From the NCBI RefSeq assembly GCF_910596095.1, contig NC_056540.1:33125001-33189000 (forward strand): 64,000 nucleotides of DNA, given 5' to 3'. The translations under genes were made by a program, and so were the position numbers. The stretch's first letter is position 1; every line of letters starts with the position of its first letter. This DNA is from Thunnus maccoyii. Taxonomy: Eukaryota > Chordata > Actinopteri > Scombriformes > Scombridae. Below, in pieces: positions 1 to 12,019 of the stretch. The notes beneath the pieces were generated by a model that saw only the letters and a list, made by a program, of their open reading frames with translations, ran no database searches and was not told the DNA's origin.

Positions 1-36
1 TGAAAAAAGCCTGTTTTTTTCATTGATATTCCATGT

Positions 37-240
37 AGAGCTGCAACAATTAGTTGATTAGTTGATCACCAGGAAGTGAATCTCCAACTATTATGATAAT
101 TGATTAATTGTCCACTTTTAAGCAGTGAAGAACTGCTGCTTTGGACTGTTGGTTGGACAAAACAAGACATTTGATGTCATCATGTAGGGAAATGTGATGG
201 ATATTGTTTTCTAACATTTTATAGACTAAATAAATTATGA
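37..240 (+). repeat. Dispersed 'gagctgcaac' repeat copy, degraded
   Basis: Starts with agagctgcaacaattagttg and continues into the body typical of this fish repeat (a gattaattg stretch, then ggacaaaacaagacattt and a tttatagactaaa end). The same head and body recur more than ten times in this window, including inside introns of TMED9 and B4GALT7. Diverged, non-coding; the superfamily is not resolved from one copy. Confidence 0.7.
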
Positions 241-304
241 TTGCCACGTGTTCTGTTGTTTGCACTGTACTTAGAGGAATCCCATATAATGATATACAGT
301 ATAT

Positions 305-500
305 TAGAGCTACAGCAATTAGCTGATGAATAGAAAATTAATTGGAATTTTTTTTGGTTCCACTTTCTCAGATGTGAAGATTTGCTGCTTTTCTTTTGTT
401 TTACATCACTGTAATCCAAATATATTTATGGGTTTTGAACTGTCGGTCGGATAAAACAAGACATCGAGGCATTTTGGTTCATAGACAATTAATCCATCAA
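305..500 (+). repeat. Dispersed 'gagctgcaac' repeat copy, degraded
   Basis: Second diverged copy, 65 bp after the first. It has the head tagagctacagcaattag, the internal 'gatttgctgctttt' and 'ggataaaacaagacat' blocks, and an acaattaatcc end. It explains the two short open frames here, which are not genes. Confidence 0.6.
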
Positions 501-1149
501 TCAAGACTGTGTGTGTTTCCTTCCACTTGTTTTTACTCACATTTACAGTGGAAATACTGAAAGTTTTTCCGCTTGAGGTGTAAAAAACGTTTCTGCTTCC
601 CTGAAGAGCTGAAAACATCAGATCTGAGTGGAGCGATGAGGAGATGTAACCTTCCTCAAATTAATGTTTTCCCTCATTTTTGAGCTTTGACTGCTTCTCC
701 AAATGTTCACAGAACAGCAGTGGATGGAAACAAGCTTTTATTTCAGTTGTTTTTTGCTGATATTCTGGAATATTCTGATAAAACAGGGTTCAAGAACAGG
801 AACTATTTTATGTGGTGTGTCACTTTCTGACAAAAAGCTTGATATGTGGTTCAACCTGTTGACTGACTGAAACCATCTGTCCATAAATCAGTCTGAAATC
901 TTATAGTTTTCATGTATTTGTTAGTTTTTAAAGGTTGTTTTACAGCATTATGTTCTGTCTGATAGAGTCTAACTGTGATAAATGACACCTGTTCAGAGTG
1001 AATCCTCTCGCCTTTAGAGGAAACCTGATGAGAGGTTTTTTTTTCTTATTTCCACAGGGGATATTGGAGTATTTTGGAGGAGAACAGTTCTTCTGCCTCC
1101 TCTGGCATGTTAATTGATGCTTTTCAGTTTTTTGGTGCCTCTGTTCTCT

Positions 1150-1150
<1 letters not shown>

Positions 1151-1182
<32 letters not shown>
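1151..1182. repeat. (CT)16 microsatellite
   Basis: Uninterrupted CT dinucleotides. They create artefactual Ser-Leu and Arg-Glu open frames on the two strands. Confidence 0.95.
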
Positions 1183-1184
<2 letters not shown>

Positions 1185-1474
1185 GGAGTTGCCTCCTCTC
1201 TGTGATTTGCCGTGGGAGTTTAACAGCGGCTGTGATCAGACGAGTACAGATAAGACGACGAGAGCGCACACACACACAACAATCAGCCTCGCAGGGTGCC
1301 GGCTGATTTGTCGAGGTCTTTTTCCTTTTTTTTTTTTTTTTTTTTTCTCCTTCCTGTTAAAGACGAGCGGAGGAGTCAGGTGAAGGGGCTCAGCGGAGAG
1401 ATAATCTGCAGCGGAGGATAAAGAAGAAGAGACACTCTCATTTAAAGATCACCCAGGTGGAGAGAAGATCAACT

Positions 1475-1512
1475 CTTCTTCTTCTTCTTCTTCTTCTTCT
1501 TCTTCTTCTTCA
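1475..1512. repeat. (TTC)n microsatellite
   Basis: About twelve uninterrupted TTC units, the same motif family as the much larger GAA/TTC tract at 21.5 kb. Confidence 0.95.
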
Positions 1513-1836
1513 CTATAAAACCAAAACATGACATTTATATCTGAAAATGTTAATTTATCACATAACACTGTACTGAACTTAATGTTGCTAAGGGTATTCA
1601 TGCTTTTTAATGGACTTTTTATTCATGCAGAGCAGAAAACGATGACTCGAATAATTGATTTGGAAGAAATTAATCAGCAGATATTTTGATAGTTCATTAA
1701 TTGTGTAAGTATTTCATTAAGCCAAAGTGTCAAACATTCATTTGTCCCAGCTTTTCTTACTTAATGTTCTTACTTAATTACTTACTTCACTTAATTTGGA
1801 GGACTTGTTAATATCTTTCAGACTGTTTTTTGGAGC

Positions 1837-1863
1837 TCATCATCATCATCATCATCATCATCT
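1837..1863. repeat. (TCA)n microsatellite
   Basis: Nine TCA units in a row. The 74-codon minus-strand frame ending at 1858 runs out of this repeat. Confidence 0.95.
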
Positions 1864-2819
1864 GTGACGGCGGCATCGTCTAGGCCGCTCGATGGCGATG
1901 ATTCGCTCCTCGCTGTGTTTCTCCATGATGTCGTCATTCAACAGGAATTTAACTGGAACTAAACGTCTGGTCCTCACATATAAAACAACTCCTGCTTTTT
2001 TAAACATAATTTCAAGGGGAAAAAAAGTCTTATGTTTGGGCCAAACGTAGACGAGAACGCCATCTTGGTCGTACAGAACCACATTTTATACATACATGCG
2101 AGCTCACAGTCCACAGAGAGAGAAGGATGAATGGAGGATAAAAAGCATCAATCAGGTCAGATTAGTAATCAGCTAATCTATTACTGGTACTCATCCATAA
2201 TTAAAAAATGTTGAATGAACTGACCTTGTGATAGACTCCATTAGACATCCCCTAATCCCTTTAGTACTACTTCATGATGTTTTATTATAAAGTTTTAAGG
2301 CGGTCTGAAATAATAATGTTCTATTATTCTCCTTTGACTAATATCATGTATAGTTTTCATGTTGTAGATTAAGAACAGATTCACGTAAATGTGAGTTTAT
2401 TTGAATGAATCCGTGGTGTTGTTGGTGTTCTGTGTGTTGCCGCTGAAAAGTCTTTTCCTCTTCCGCTCGGCTTCATATTTTGTAAAAATGAAACAGAAGG
2501 AAACTCGTCTTGACATGAAATCCGACTGGCCGGCTGCAGAAAGTGCTGCGAGTAATGAGCGTCTGCTCGAGGTGTCAAATAAGAGGATTACCTCGTTTGT
2601 GGGCTTTCAAAAGATAAGTGGATATCTGAGCGCTCATTCGGCCGCGCCGTCCGAACCCTGACCTTTCACAGACGGAGGAGGAGGACGGAGGAGGGGGGCG
2701 GGGCTTCAGGTTGGACTCCCACCCCCTCCTTCTCCTCCTCCTCTTCCTCCTCTTCCTCAGGGATGATACGTCCGTCAAGGGAGCTGACATTTCCGCCATT
2801 TATGGTCCAAGAAAAACAA

Positions 2820-3060
2820 ACTGCCGCCTCATTCATATGGAAAAGTGCAATTTTATTCTAACCTTTCAGCTCGGCCGCTAATCAAGACGACTCCAGATTA
2901 TCTTCACGTAATCACCTCGGCAACGGAGGCAGATGTGTGGATCCATCTAATCTGTCAGAGTGAAATGAGATCCATCACAGATCTGGATAATGGCCCCTGC
3001 AGATTGTGTGCAAAAATCTGCATCAATAATTCAAGCTCAGATTTTTATTATTCATGAGCG
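2820..3060. promoter_or_regulatory. Candidate conserved non-coding element
   Basis: Complex, non-repetitive, balanced composition between simple-repeat-rich flanks, with AT-rich homeodomain-like words (ctaatc, attattcatga) and no splice-supported coding frame. Composition resembles vertebrate developmental enhancers. This is inference only, since no alignment could be made. Confidence 0.25.
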
Positions 3061-3403
3061 GGAGAGTGAGAGGAGAGCAGGGCGAGCGCGGGCGAAAGCT
3101 CTGAGGCCTGGATGTAGATTCAACCGCTGCTTTTAAACCAGCAGCGGAGCAGAGGATGCACACACACAGGTCCAAAACTCCAAGTGATGTTAGAAAAGGA
3201 AACGTAGGAAAAACATCTGAACATGAATCTTTTAGTTGCAGCAGACTTTATGGAGATGAATCGTCTGGTTTAAATATGGAGGGAATGAGAATTTTTTAAA
3301 AAAAAGGAATAGAGTGAAAGACTCACACTGTAGATTGTAAGATCAGTTTTCTCAACATCGTAATCTTTAGCTTCTGCCCGCCGTTAGCAACGCATGTTAC
3401 CAA

Positions 3404-3560
3404 ATTTTAAGCTCAGTGATTGGCTGTTTCTTGCTGAAATGCACTTTGGGAGTCGTAGTTAACTTCTAGCCCAGTTTTTCGTATCCACAGCCTTCTACCT
3501 TTGACTTTCTCTAAAGAACCAGATGTTTTCTAACTGAGATGTTCATCTTTTGTACTGATG
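3404..3560 (+). repeat. Dispersed repeat, copy 1 (pairs with 11023-11183)
   Basis: Shares blocks such as 'gtttcttgctgaaatgca', 'gggagtcgt', 'aaagaaccagat' and 'tgttcatcttttgt' with 11023-11183 in the same orientation. Its reverse strand reads aactacgactcccaaagtgc, resembling the ZNF143/THAP11 motif. Non-coding. Confidence 0.75.
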
Positions 3561-3639
3561 ATTAAACCAGGACGGTATCATGGTAACTGTGTGAAATCTG
3601 ATAAACTGAAACTGAAGTTTGAAAAGTAAAACAATCAAT

Positions 3640-4385
3640 GTGGATGTGAAGTTGGAAAGAAGTGAGGTTAGCAGACCTCTGTAGCTAATTGTCTCTGCTG
3701 GAGGCAAACAGCTCCAGGCTACATTAGCCGCTACTAGCATAACACACCGCAATCTCTGACTGAACCATAGACTGTATAAAAATATGGACGTAGTTACCGT
3801 GACGTCACCCGTTGGTTTCTGAAGAGCGGTTTTGAAGCTCAAAGTGAGCCGCTCCGGCCGTCGCCATCTTGGCAGTGCATGATGCTGCCTAACTCCCAGC
3901 CAATCAAAAATGGGCAAAGAGGCGGGCCGAACGGCTGAAACAAGCCACCTAGCGGCTGGCGGACCTGTCACTCAAAGCAGCCATGTCCTTCATTATGCAG
4001 AACTTTACGGCTTAATAACATTTAAACGGGTGAGTTATAAAAAAATTCACCCCCGTACAGTTGTCATGAAAGAGGAAATTAGCTACAGAGACCAAAACCG
4101 TTGTTTGTACCAGGCTGTAAACATGTTTATTTCTGCTGTAAAGTTGGACATTTTAACATGGGGGTCTATGGGGATTGACTCGCTTTTGGAGCCTCAAGTG
4201 GCCGTTCAAGGAACTGCAGTTTTTGGCTTCATTTTACAGCCCCAGAGGTTGCTGCTTGCTGGTGACCTGTCCAGTTGCATTGTGGGTAATGTAGGCACCA
4301 AGTTTTGACAAGGAAGAAGAATGTGTGGAGACAACAGACGATATCTCTGGTTCTGCTGCATCGATTTTCATGCTTTTTTTTAAAC
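3640..4385 (+). repeat. Outer dispersed repeat interrupted by an insertion
   Basis: The left part (3655-3755, with gtctctgctggaggc and ctactagcataacaca) and the right part (4269-4385, with gttgcattgtgggtaatgta and ttgacaaggaaga) are contiguous in an inverted copy at 36600-36840. The roughly 500 bp between them here is therefore a later insertion. The right part carries a ZNF143-like word (tacccacaatgca on the minus strand). Confidence 0.75.
3765..4262 (+). mobile_element. Non-autonomous element, copy 1 (catagactgtataaaaatatgg family)
   Basis: About 500 bp starting catagactgtataaaaata. It repeats in inverted orientation at 7170-7684 with high similarity, including the 'gacgtcac', 'caatcaaaaatgggcaaag' and 'cctcaagtggccgttcaag' blocks. 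It sits inside the outer repeat at 3640-4385. I see no transposase frame. The 132-codon plus-strand frame across it is shared with the inverted copy only in pieces and is not a gene. Superfamily not determined. Confidence 0.7.
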
Positions 4386-4389
4386 CGTC

Positions 4390-6790
4390 CATCGTGATCA
4401 GACCTGATAATGTTAAGTGAGTGTGATGCTAAATCTGTGGAGAACTCTATTAATAAACTAGGCAGTTAGTGAATAAGACGGGGAAATTAAATTAACTGAA
4501 TCAAACCGCCAAAACAAATGTTGAGACTTAAAGAACAGAAATCTGTCAGGATTCAGCAAGAAACACACACAATGTGTCAGTTTGTTGTTTGTCTCCTGGG
4601 TTTGATTTACTGACAAAAACAACATTTCAACGCACCAACAGGGAGAGATGCATTCATGACATTTGAGAGAAGCAACTTTCTGTTTTCTTTTTTGAAATTT
4701 ATATTCATTGCACCAGTTCGACATTATGACAGAACAACTCACAAACACAAAGGAGATGATCCTGTTGAAAAATAGAAATAAAATTTAAAAAATAAAGTGA
4801 ATTAAAGGAGAGAAGAAAAACAAGTGGTGTCCATCTCTCCATAAATATTTCACTTTTTAAACCTTAACCAGGACACTGTGTTTGATTATTTCTATTGCCT
4901 TTAAAAGCAAAATCCTTCATAATAACCTAAATGATTGTCATTCTCTGGTAGGATATCAAGTATGAAAAGTGTTGCGTTCAGAGTCAAATTGGTATCCGAA
5001 ATAAACATCATCTCTTCTCTCTCGAACATTTTGGATTTAGGAGATTTGAGAAGAGGCCGACCAGGCCGCAACCTCTCCAACATGTCCGATGAAATATTAC
5101 AGTTTGACATAAGAAGAGTTTTAAAATACTTCATTTTGACCTTCGAATTCACTCCGTGTTGGACTTTTTATTAACCTGTGTCTGCTTTTGAATGTTTCCT
5201 CCCACAGTTCACCTGAAATTATAACATTCTTCTTTTGACATAATTCTCTTTTGTCAGGAAATTCATGTTGTAAATTTTCGATTTAATACCTCTTTTTACC
5301 CTGTTTTTGTCAAGTGCAGTAATCAGTTTTCTAGTGTTTCTGGAGATATTGTCTCAATTGTAAAACAAACACTACATATTTAATGGAAGAAATAACCAAA
5401 ATCACTTGTTGTTCACATGTTTGCTTGTTGTTTGTCTTCTGGATTTGATTTTCTGACAAAAAAAACAGCAGTTCAGTGTCAAGTTTTTCGGAGTGTCCTT
5501 GAATGCACCACCCAGGAGACTTCCACAAAACAAATAAATAAATAAAAGAAATAAATATCTGTGACTGAATCAGCCTGGAAGGTAGAGCGTCAGTCATCAG
5601 TCATGATCAGTGTAATTAACAGTGAAAAAGCAGCGGTATGGTCCTTTAAAAGAGTCATCTGCATCGGTAATGTTTGTCTTGTGACAGGCGGCGTCTCCTC
5701 TCAGAAACAAATGTGTCCCAGAGAACACACACTCACACCACTCTGTGTCAATAAGTGACATTTTCCATCACAGCGACTCCTTTAACATCAAATCATAAAA
5801 TTCAAATGCGGCTCGATGAATCTGAGCCTCAAAGCGAAGGCTCCTTTCACTCGAGTATTGCTGACATCTCGCTCACAGAGAGTCTCCGGTTTTTAAAGTT
5901 TAAACACAGATGTGCGCCTGCCTCGGCTCACTTTCAGAATATTTTAAAGAGGAACTTCACGGGGGGAGAGAGACAGATGAAGGTGAGAGTCTGCTGCCAC
6001 CCAGATTAAACAGAAAGCATTAAAAACCGAGTTAACACCGACTCTCTGCCTCTCCGCTCAGGTGTGATGGTTTTAATCCGAGGGCCGGATTTTCAGATAG
6101 CGCTGCCTTTTGTCAGTTCCACTCACACGCAGTCTTTAAACATCCGCGCACCTGTAGTCAGAAAGTAAAGCAGAAAGTTTTAATTAGGCCTAAAAAACTT
6201 CTAATGTTCCTCTTCTTCTGTACAAAGGAAACAGGAAGAGAGTCGAGATCAAACTTTGCCCAAAGACAATAAGATAAAAAAGCGGCGTTAGTCAAAGGCT
6301 GTGCCCTTCAAAGAGGTTTGAAGAGGATAAATCACAGAATGAGTGTGTACAGCGCGACCACGAGACTGTCCGGGGTTTTTTTTTTTTACCATAAACGCCG
6401 CCGCTGGTCACGACAGAGAAAAGAAAAGAGAAGGATGTGCTGAATCCACACCACCGGACCGACAGTCTATTTGCACATGAGCTCAGTTCACAGCTCTGTC
6501 TCCGTCCTGAGCTGTGTGTTTGTAGTGAGGACGGGCGGGCTCATTAGATCGGGTGGTGTTGTTCTTGTACAACACGCCTCGCCACAAAGCTGCGGCGGCG
6601 GTGAAAGAACAGTCCTCGGGTGATTTCTGAAACAACTCACCCAACTCGCCGTCACCCTCTAAATGAGCCCGTGTGTTCCTCCTTGGCCCCTTGTTAAGAA
6701 AAACTAGTGCAATCTCGATAAAAGAGACGTCACAGACTGCTGGCCCCGCCCCCTCCGCCGGGTCAGATATCAGTCAAACGAAACAGTAGT
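4390..6790. other. Gene-free stretch
   Basis: No supported exon. Two diverged copies of a short repeat (about 4571-4630 and 5416-5475) share 'gttgtttgtctcctggg'-like and 'actgacaaaaa' words. Parts of 5760-6130 and 6520-6740 have complex, moderately GC-rich sequence that could be conserved non-coding DNA, but nothing specific is visible. Confidence 0.5.
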
Positions 6791-6796
6791 TTGAAA

Positions 6797-7150
6797 CTAG
6801 CTCCACCTCCAGCAGCTACAACAGTAACATGCTGCTCTAACACTGATGCTTCACTATTAATAATCTAATGATGTCATATATAATAATATATCAGTCAGAG
6901 GGACCAAACCACTACTTTTACTGCAATACTTTAACTACATCAAGCTCATAATACTTATGTACTTTTACTGCAATACTTTAACTACATCAAGCTCATAATA
7001 CTTATGTACTTTTACTGCAATACTTTAACTACATCAAGCTCATAATACTTATGTACTTTTACTGTAGTAGGATTTTCATGCAGGACTTTTACTTGTAATG
7101 GAGTATTTTTACATTGCTGTATTGGTACTTTTACTTAAAGATGCAATGTT
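6797..7150 (+). mobile_element. Fragment of hAT-like element with internal 47-bp repeats
   Basis: Matches the 3' half of the element complete at 43378-44333 ('ctagctccacctccagcag', 'cagagggaccaaaccacta', then the 47-bp repeats). It then continues with 'cttgtaatggagtatttt', which is also present at 24.05 kb. Both terminal inverted repeats are missing, so this is a truncated fossil. Confidence 0.75.
6914..7064. repeat. 47-bp tandem repeat, 3 units plus partial
   Basis: Three consecutive near-identical 47-bp units (starting acttttactgcaatacttt) at 6914, 6961 and 7008, plus a 10-bp partial. The same unit occurs four times at 44103-44290 and once at about 24.0 kb, always in the same host element. 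Confidence 0.9.
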
Positions 7151-7169
7151 TAGATATATTATATATATA

Positions 7170-7684
7170 TCCACACCAAGCGGCAATCTCCGGGGCTGAA
7201 AAATGAAGCCAATGTGGAAGTGCCAAGAACTGCAGTTCCTTGAACGGCCACTTGAGGTTCCAAAAGCGAGTCAATCCCCATAGACCTCCATGTTAAAATG
7301 TCCAACTTTACAGCAGAAATAAACATGTTTAAAGCCTGGTACAAACAACGGTTTTGGTCTCTGTAGCTAATTTCCTCTTTCATGACAACTGTACGGGGGG
7401 GGAATTTTTTTATAACTCACCCGTTTAAATTTTATTAAGCCATAAAGTTATGCATAATGAAGGACATGGCTGCTTTGAGTGACAGGTCCACCAGCCGCTA
7501 GGTGGCTTGTTTCAGCCATTCGGCCCGCCTCTTTGCCCATTTTTGATTGGCTGGGAGTTACGCAGAGTCACGCACTGCCAAGATAGCGACGGCCAGAACG
7601 GCTCACTTTGAGCTTCAAAACCGCTCTTCAGAAACCAACGGGTGACGTCACGGTAACTACGTCCATATTTTTATACAGTCTATG
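7170..7684 (-). mobile_element. Non-autonomous element, copy 2 (inverted)
   Basis: Reverse-complement copy of the 3765-4262 element, ending at 'ccatatttttatacagtcta'. The two copies, about 3 kb apart and inverted, could pair. Here the element is not flanked by the outer repeat seen at 3640-4385, so it is an independent insertion. Confidence 0.75.
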
Positions 7685-7689
7685 ATCCA

Positions 7690-9230
7690 CATGTATACAT
7701 ACACGCACATATGTACACATTTACATACAAAATAAAACAACAAAGCAAACGTGTCCTTTCTGCAGTGTTGAGGTGCATCAAGCCAGCGAGTTAAACATGG
7801 TTCACAACTGTCTCGTTTACTGAGAATATCCATTAATAAATGTTCAGTTTTACACACAGAGACATAAATGAAACACAGACCTGCCTGCTGTGTTCAGTTT
7901 ATACGCTGCCAGCTATGATTACTGTCTGTTTCTCTGAATGCAACACAGCCTAGTTTCAGTTTCAGCTAGCTAACAGCTTCATGTTAGCGTCAAGCTATGA
8001 AGCAGGAACAAAAGCGGACATTAGATTTTGTATTCAAAAAGAAAATGGTGATAAATAAACAAAAATACATATTCAAAACATAATGTAATGTCTAGGTATT
8101 GTTTTTTACTTGGTGATATGGTGTTCTTCTTATGGTGATTTAATATCTATGTGTTTTTACCTTGATACATGTCTTTAAATGCCAAAGTTATTGTTTCAAC
8201 CGTACAACCAGAAATGTTTGTTGTATTCATCCGAACTCGACTCTGGTATTAATAAAAGTATCAAGAATGACTTTGATTAGTGTTTTAGTGTTCAGAGCAG
8301 GGAGTTGTCTCACATTGTTTTGTTTTATTTACAATTTGTCTATGATCACATCAGATTTTTCAGTCTATGCGCACACACACATGCACACATGGCAACCTTG
8401 AAACCACAGAACCCCCCCCCCCCCACCACTCGCCTCACATAACAAATCCCAATTTAACCCCCCGCTCCTACCATTTGATGATAATAAAGCACCTCTAAAG
8501 ATAGAGGGAGGGATGGTTTCACTTTTTGTTTCATTCATGAACGTTTGATTCATTTCCTTCTCTGTGAGAGGGAGTTTTTCCAGTTTGAACCTCACACTGA
8601 GCTTCAGAGAGAGATGGACGGCTGTGTGGAGATAACTGTGCTCTTAATGCTCAGCCTTATTAGACCGGACACTGCTCATAATTCTCCGTCTCTCACGGAT
8701 GTTTAATTCATGTTCCTCTCAGTCTGACACATTCAGCTTCATTTCAGCTCCGACAAAGAGCAGCTGCTAATGGTCCTTTCAGAGAGGAGGATTAAAATAA
8801 AACACACTGCTGGACGGGACGAGGTAGGAGGACAAACGACGAGAAGAACAGAGTTGGACAGAAAAATATTCAATCTGTCAGAAAAATATTAACTCTTTAT
8901 TTGTGTTAATGGCCAAGAAGGTCAACATCAGAGACAAGTGACTCCAAAGACAGACTCAGGCATTAATTTACTTCAGTTAAAGGAGACAAATTCTAAAGTC
9001 CATACTGATCCGTTTCTACTCTGCTGTCAAGATTCTGTCCATCATTAACAGTGCAAAAACCTATGATGGACACTTTGTAGCAACACATAAGCATATTAAC
9101 TTACTGTTACTGTTTATTTCTGTTGACAGTTTCTCCAATATCTTTTCTACATTCCTCTATATGTCTAACTTTACAGCCTTTTTGGCAGGATTGCAGGGAT
9201 CAGCCCTGTGAACACAGATGTCAGTTAGTC
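7690..9230. other. Gene-free stretch
   Basis: No supported exon. Contains a 13-C run at 8412-8424. A complex stretch near 8630-8800 might be conserved non-coding DNA. Confidence 0.5.
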
Positions 9231-9500
9231 TCTTAAAGGACACATATTCTGCACATTTCCATCTCTATATTTATATTCTGGGACTCTACTGGAATATCTT
9301 TGTATGATTTCCAGTTAAAAACTCCTTATTTATCTTCTACTGGTCCTTTATGCAGCCCCTCAGTTCAGCCTCTGTCTGAAACAGGCCGTTTTAGCTCCTG
9401 TCTCTTTAAGGCCCCGCCTCCTGATGAGCCCACTCTGTTCTGATTGGTCAGCTTCAGGAAGCCTCGTAAACAAACTATAGTAGCAGGATTTCACTTCCTG
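9230..9500. repeat. Dispersed fish repeat (taaaggacacatattctgc type)
   Basis: Contains the blocks 'ctgaaacaggccgtttt', 'gtctctttaaggccccgcc' and 'gttctgattggtcagct', which I recognise from many teleost intergenic regions. Only one copy is in this window, so the boundaries are approximate. Confidence 0.45.
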
Positions 9501-9577
9501 ATGTTGAACCGATCAGTCTGATGATGCAGGTTAACATATTTTCCATCCGCTGCTGTTGTGTGAATATTAGCAGATAA

Positions 9578-9591
9578 ACAGCAGGTGGCGC
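9578..9591 (+). promoter_or_regulatory. CTCF-like core motif
   Basis: ACAGCAGGTGGCGC fits the CTCF core consensus CCASYAGRKGGCRS except for the first base. A motif match alone does not show occupancy. Confidence 0.3.
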
Positions 9592-9599
9592 TAATTCTC

Positions 9600-11020
9600 C
9601 AGTCGGTGCCAATAAAAACCGTCGCAGAAGAAGAAGACACAACGAGATGACGTCATTAAAAGAGCGACAGTCAAAGCTCAAACGATGGAAAACATGATGG
9701 AAATAGGACATTTCTGTTTGTTTCATGGTAGTCATGTGACAAATCTAATGTTTTCAGCTCTTCAGCGACGCTTAAGTCACATGATTCATGTACGTCATTA
9801 CATTTGTTTTTATCCAAACAGCTTCTGTTACACTGGAGTAAACTGCGTAATTTAAAAAGGGAACAATTCAGTATTTTTAATGCACAAATCACTCATTTGA
9901 GTTAATAAATTAAATAATTTGAGGACATTAATTACTAAATTGAAGGAACAAAGTGGATATATTGACTGCAATAATTAGCAATTTGAGGGAATATGTTGTA
10001 ATTTGTCTAAAATGTTCCCCTAACACTCACAAGACTGCATACATTTTTTAGTGATGTAACAAATTTCCTGTGTTTCCACTCTGTGTTTCCACTCATTCAG
10101 GTTGTGCATAAAACATGTGGATGGAATATCATACAGTATATACATATTCACAGCTCAGAAACAGCACTTTGTTGAAAAAGTGTTTCATGTGGGACTATAT
10201 CTGAAGGGAGGCAAGGTCAGAGGAAGATGCCTTCATTATGTTGCCTTAACTGAGTCAGTATTTCCTTTCTTACAGATGAAGTAGAGGATATATACAGTAT
10301 ATATGTGCTGGAAAGATTTGCAGCAGGTCGTGGATTCAGCAGAGCAGAATGTGATGGAGGCAGATTAAAACAGGGAAGAAAAGAACAAAAACAGCCTGTA
10401 CTGGGAGATAATCCAACTTGTTTTCAGTGTTGTTTCTTTTATTTCAGGAATCTTCTCATCGACTATCTAAAAACCGAGTCAGTAATGAGACAGATCGTTG
10501 CACCACAGTCATGAAAATCATTTGATCCCAAGAAATTCTGTAAACAAGCTGATTTCTGCCCACATGAGTACTTGTACTTCTTGTTGTGTATTTCTACTTT
10601 GTACTAGTCTCTGACTGAAAAGGGTTCAGATGATGATAGACAAGAAAATAGTGAATTAAAGGTGTTTTTCCTCATTCAGTATTCAAATTTCACTTTTTTC
10701 TTTTAATTATATCTTCAATGTTACCGAACATAGAAACTCAGGACTCTCCGGGATAATGTAATAATGCTATAGGTTTATATTATGGCCACAAGTTTCAATT
10801 ATTTCAGTTTTGTTTTTCAGAAATCATGTGTTTTGTCTGTCAATTTAACGGACAGCTCTAAATACTACAATACCCATGAGCCTCAGCTGCTGTTGCTATG
10901 GAGAGGAGGCCAGTCGGAGCAGTGGTGAATTCAAATCTCTTTGTTGTTGCAGTTGAGAACAAAACACAGCACCAAAGTTACTGAAATCATCCACAATTAA
11001 CCCTAAATTTGGACGTGACA
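9600..11020. other. Gene-free stretch
   Basis: AT-rich, with no exon, RNA gene or clear transposon end. A ZNF143-like word (actacaatacccatgagcc) lies at about 10864. Confidence 0.5.
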
Positions 11021-11022
11021 CT

Positions 11023-11183
11023 ATTTTAAGCTCTGTGATTGGATGTTTCTTGCTGAAATGCACCATGGGAGTCGTTGTTAACCTCTACCTTAAAGTTTTT
11101 ATGTCCACAGTCTTATAGCTTCAACTTTTTTATCAAAGAACCAGATATTTTCCGACATAATTGTTCATCTTTTGTTCACTCAT
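11023..11183 (+). repeat. Dispersed repeat, copy 2 (pairs with 3404-3560)
   Basis: Same order of blocks as 3404-3560, diverged at roughly one base in six by eye. Confidence 0.75.
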
Positions 11184-11360
11184 CTCCTCTGTTGAACTGT
11201 GACGTTTAGCCTGCACACCGCTAGGACTTATGGGAAACGGTGTTCGTTAAAGGCCACTAAAACCACAAATATTGAATAAACAACAATAGTAGATGGTTTT
11301 TCAGAGAACTCCTGTCCTTATCTAAACATATGAAGCAAGAAACATGACATACTGTTGGTT
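11184..11360 (+). repeat. Dispersed repeat, pairs inverted with 15790-15970
   Basis: Contains 'aatattgaataaacaacaat' and 'cttatctaaacatatgaagc', found in reverse complement at 15805-15935 with few changes. The two copies form an inverted pair about 4.5 kb apart. No coding content. Confidence 0.75.
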
Positions 11361-11733
11361 CTGTTCCAAGGCTGTTTTTGTTTTTTATTGATTAGCAGAA
11401 TTAAACATATTAATGAGATTCTTAACGAGGTATTCCTACTTCGGAAACAGAATTCGGAAGTTACAGTTTGATTTCAGCTCTCTATACATAGATTCTGGAT
11501 TTTTACATGAAAGAGAAGCAGGAGGAATTCAACTTTTATTTGTGGAAAAACCGTATCAGACACAAATACAATAATTATTCAAAGCAGAATATTTTATATA
11601 CGATTGTCAGCTTACAGTGAAATTCATTTTTTTGTTATGCAGCTCCGTTCAAGAGGTTGACTCACAGATTAAACATACAGTTACATATATAACACTTCAT
11701 AGATGTACAGAACACATCAAACAGTCATGACAG

Positions 11734-12015
11734 TCATACATATTGTATCACATCATGTCTTCTGGATTCAGATCTCAAAGAGCAGCGCACTGATCCTGGT
11801 TCAGCAGCAGGATAAACTGATGTTCTTAAAGAATCCTTCAGCCTGTTGCATCTAAAATGAGGGACTCTAAACCGCCTGTTAGAGGGCAGAAGTTGGTATT
11901 CTCCATTTAAAACATGCGAGGACTCAGAGGAGATGCTGTTAGCGAGTCTGAGCTGCTCTTGTTGTGAGCCGCTTGAAAGGATTGCACCCCAGGTTGTACA
12001 ATAATCATCAAACAA
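11734..12015 (-). pseudogene. Possible non-LTR retrotransposon C-terminal fragment
   Basis: A 93-codon frame includes LLPSNRRFRVPHFRCNRLKD followed by a Leu/Ser/Arg-rich tail. This resembles the segment after the reverse transcriptase domain in fish LINE-type polyproteins, where a 'GRR(F/Y)R.P.CR.NR' pattern followed by a hydrophobic tail is common. No reverse transcriptase motif is present, so if real it is a 3' remnant. It rests on one motif remembered from the family. Confidence 0.3.
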
Positions 12016-12019
12016 ATTC

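Larger units (their letters stand above)
500..3400. other. Gene-free stretch with simple repeats
   Basis: No coding exon could be supported on either strand. It contains CT, TTC and TCA simple repeats (listed separately), a poly-T run at 1326-1346, and a G-rich block followed by a C/T-rich block at 2671-2760. The 2820-3060 part looks less degenerate and is listed separately. Confidence 0.6.

Noticed and set aside
3910..4308. 132-codon frame, with a 74-codon relative at 7159-7383
   Set aside because: Similarity between the two comes from the shared mobile element, and the frame is not maintained between copies.
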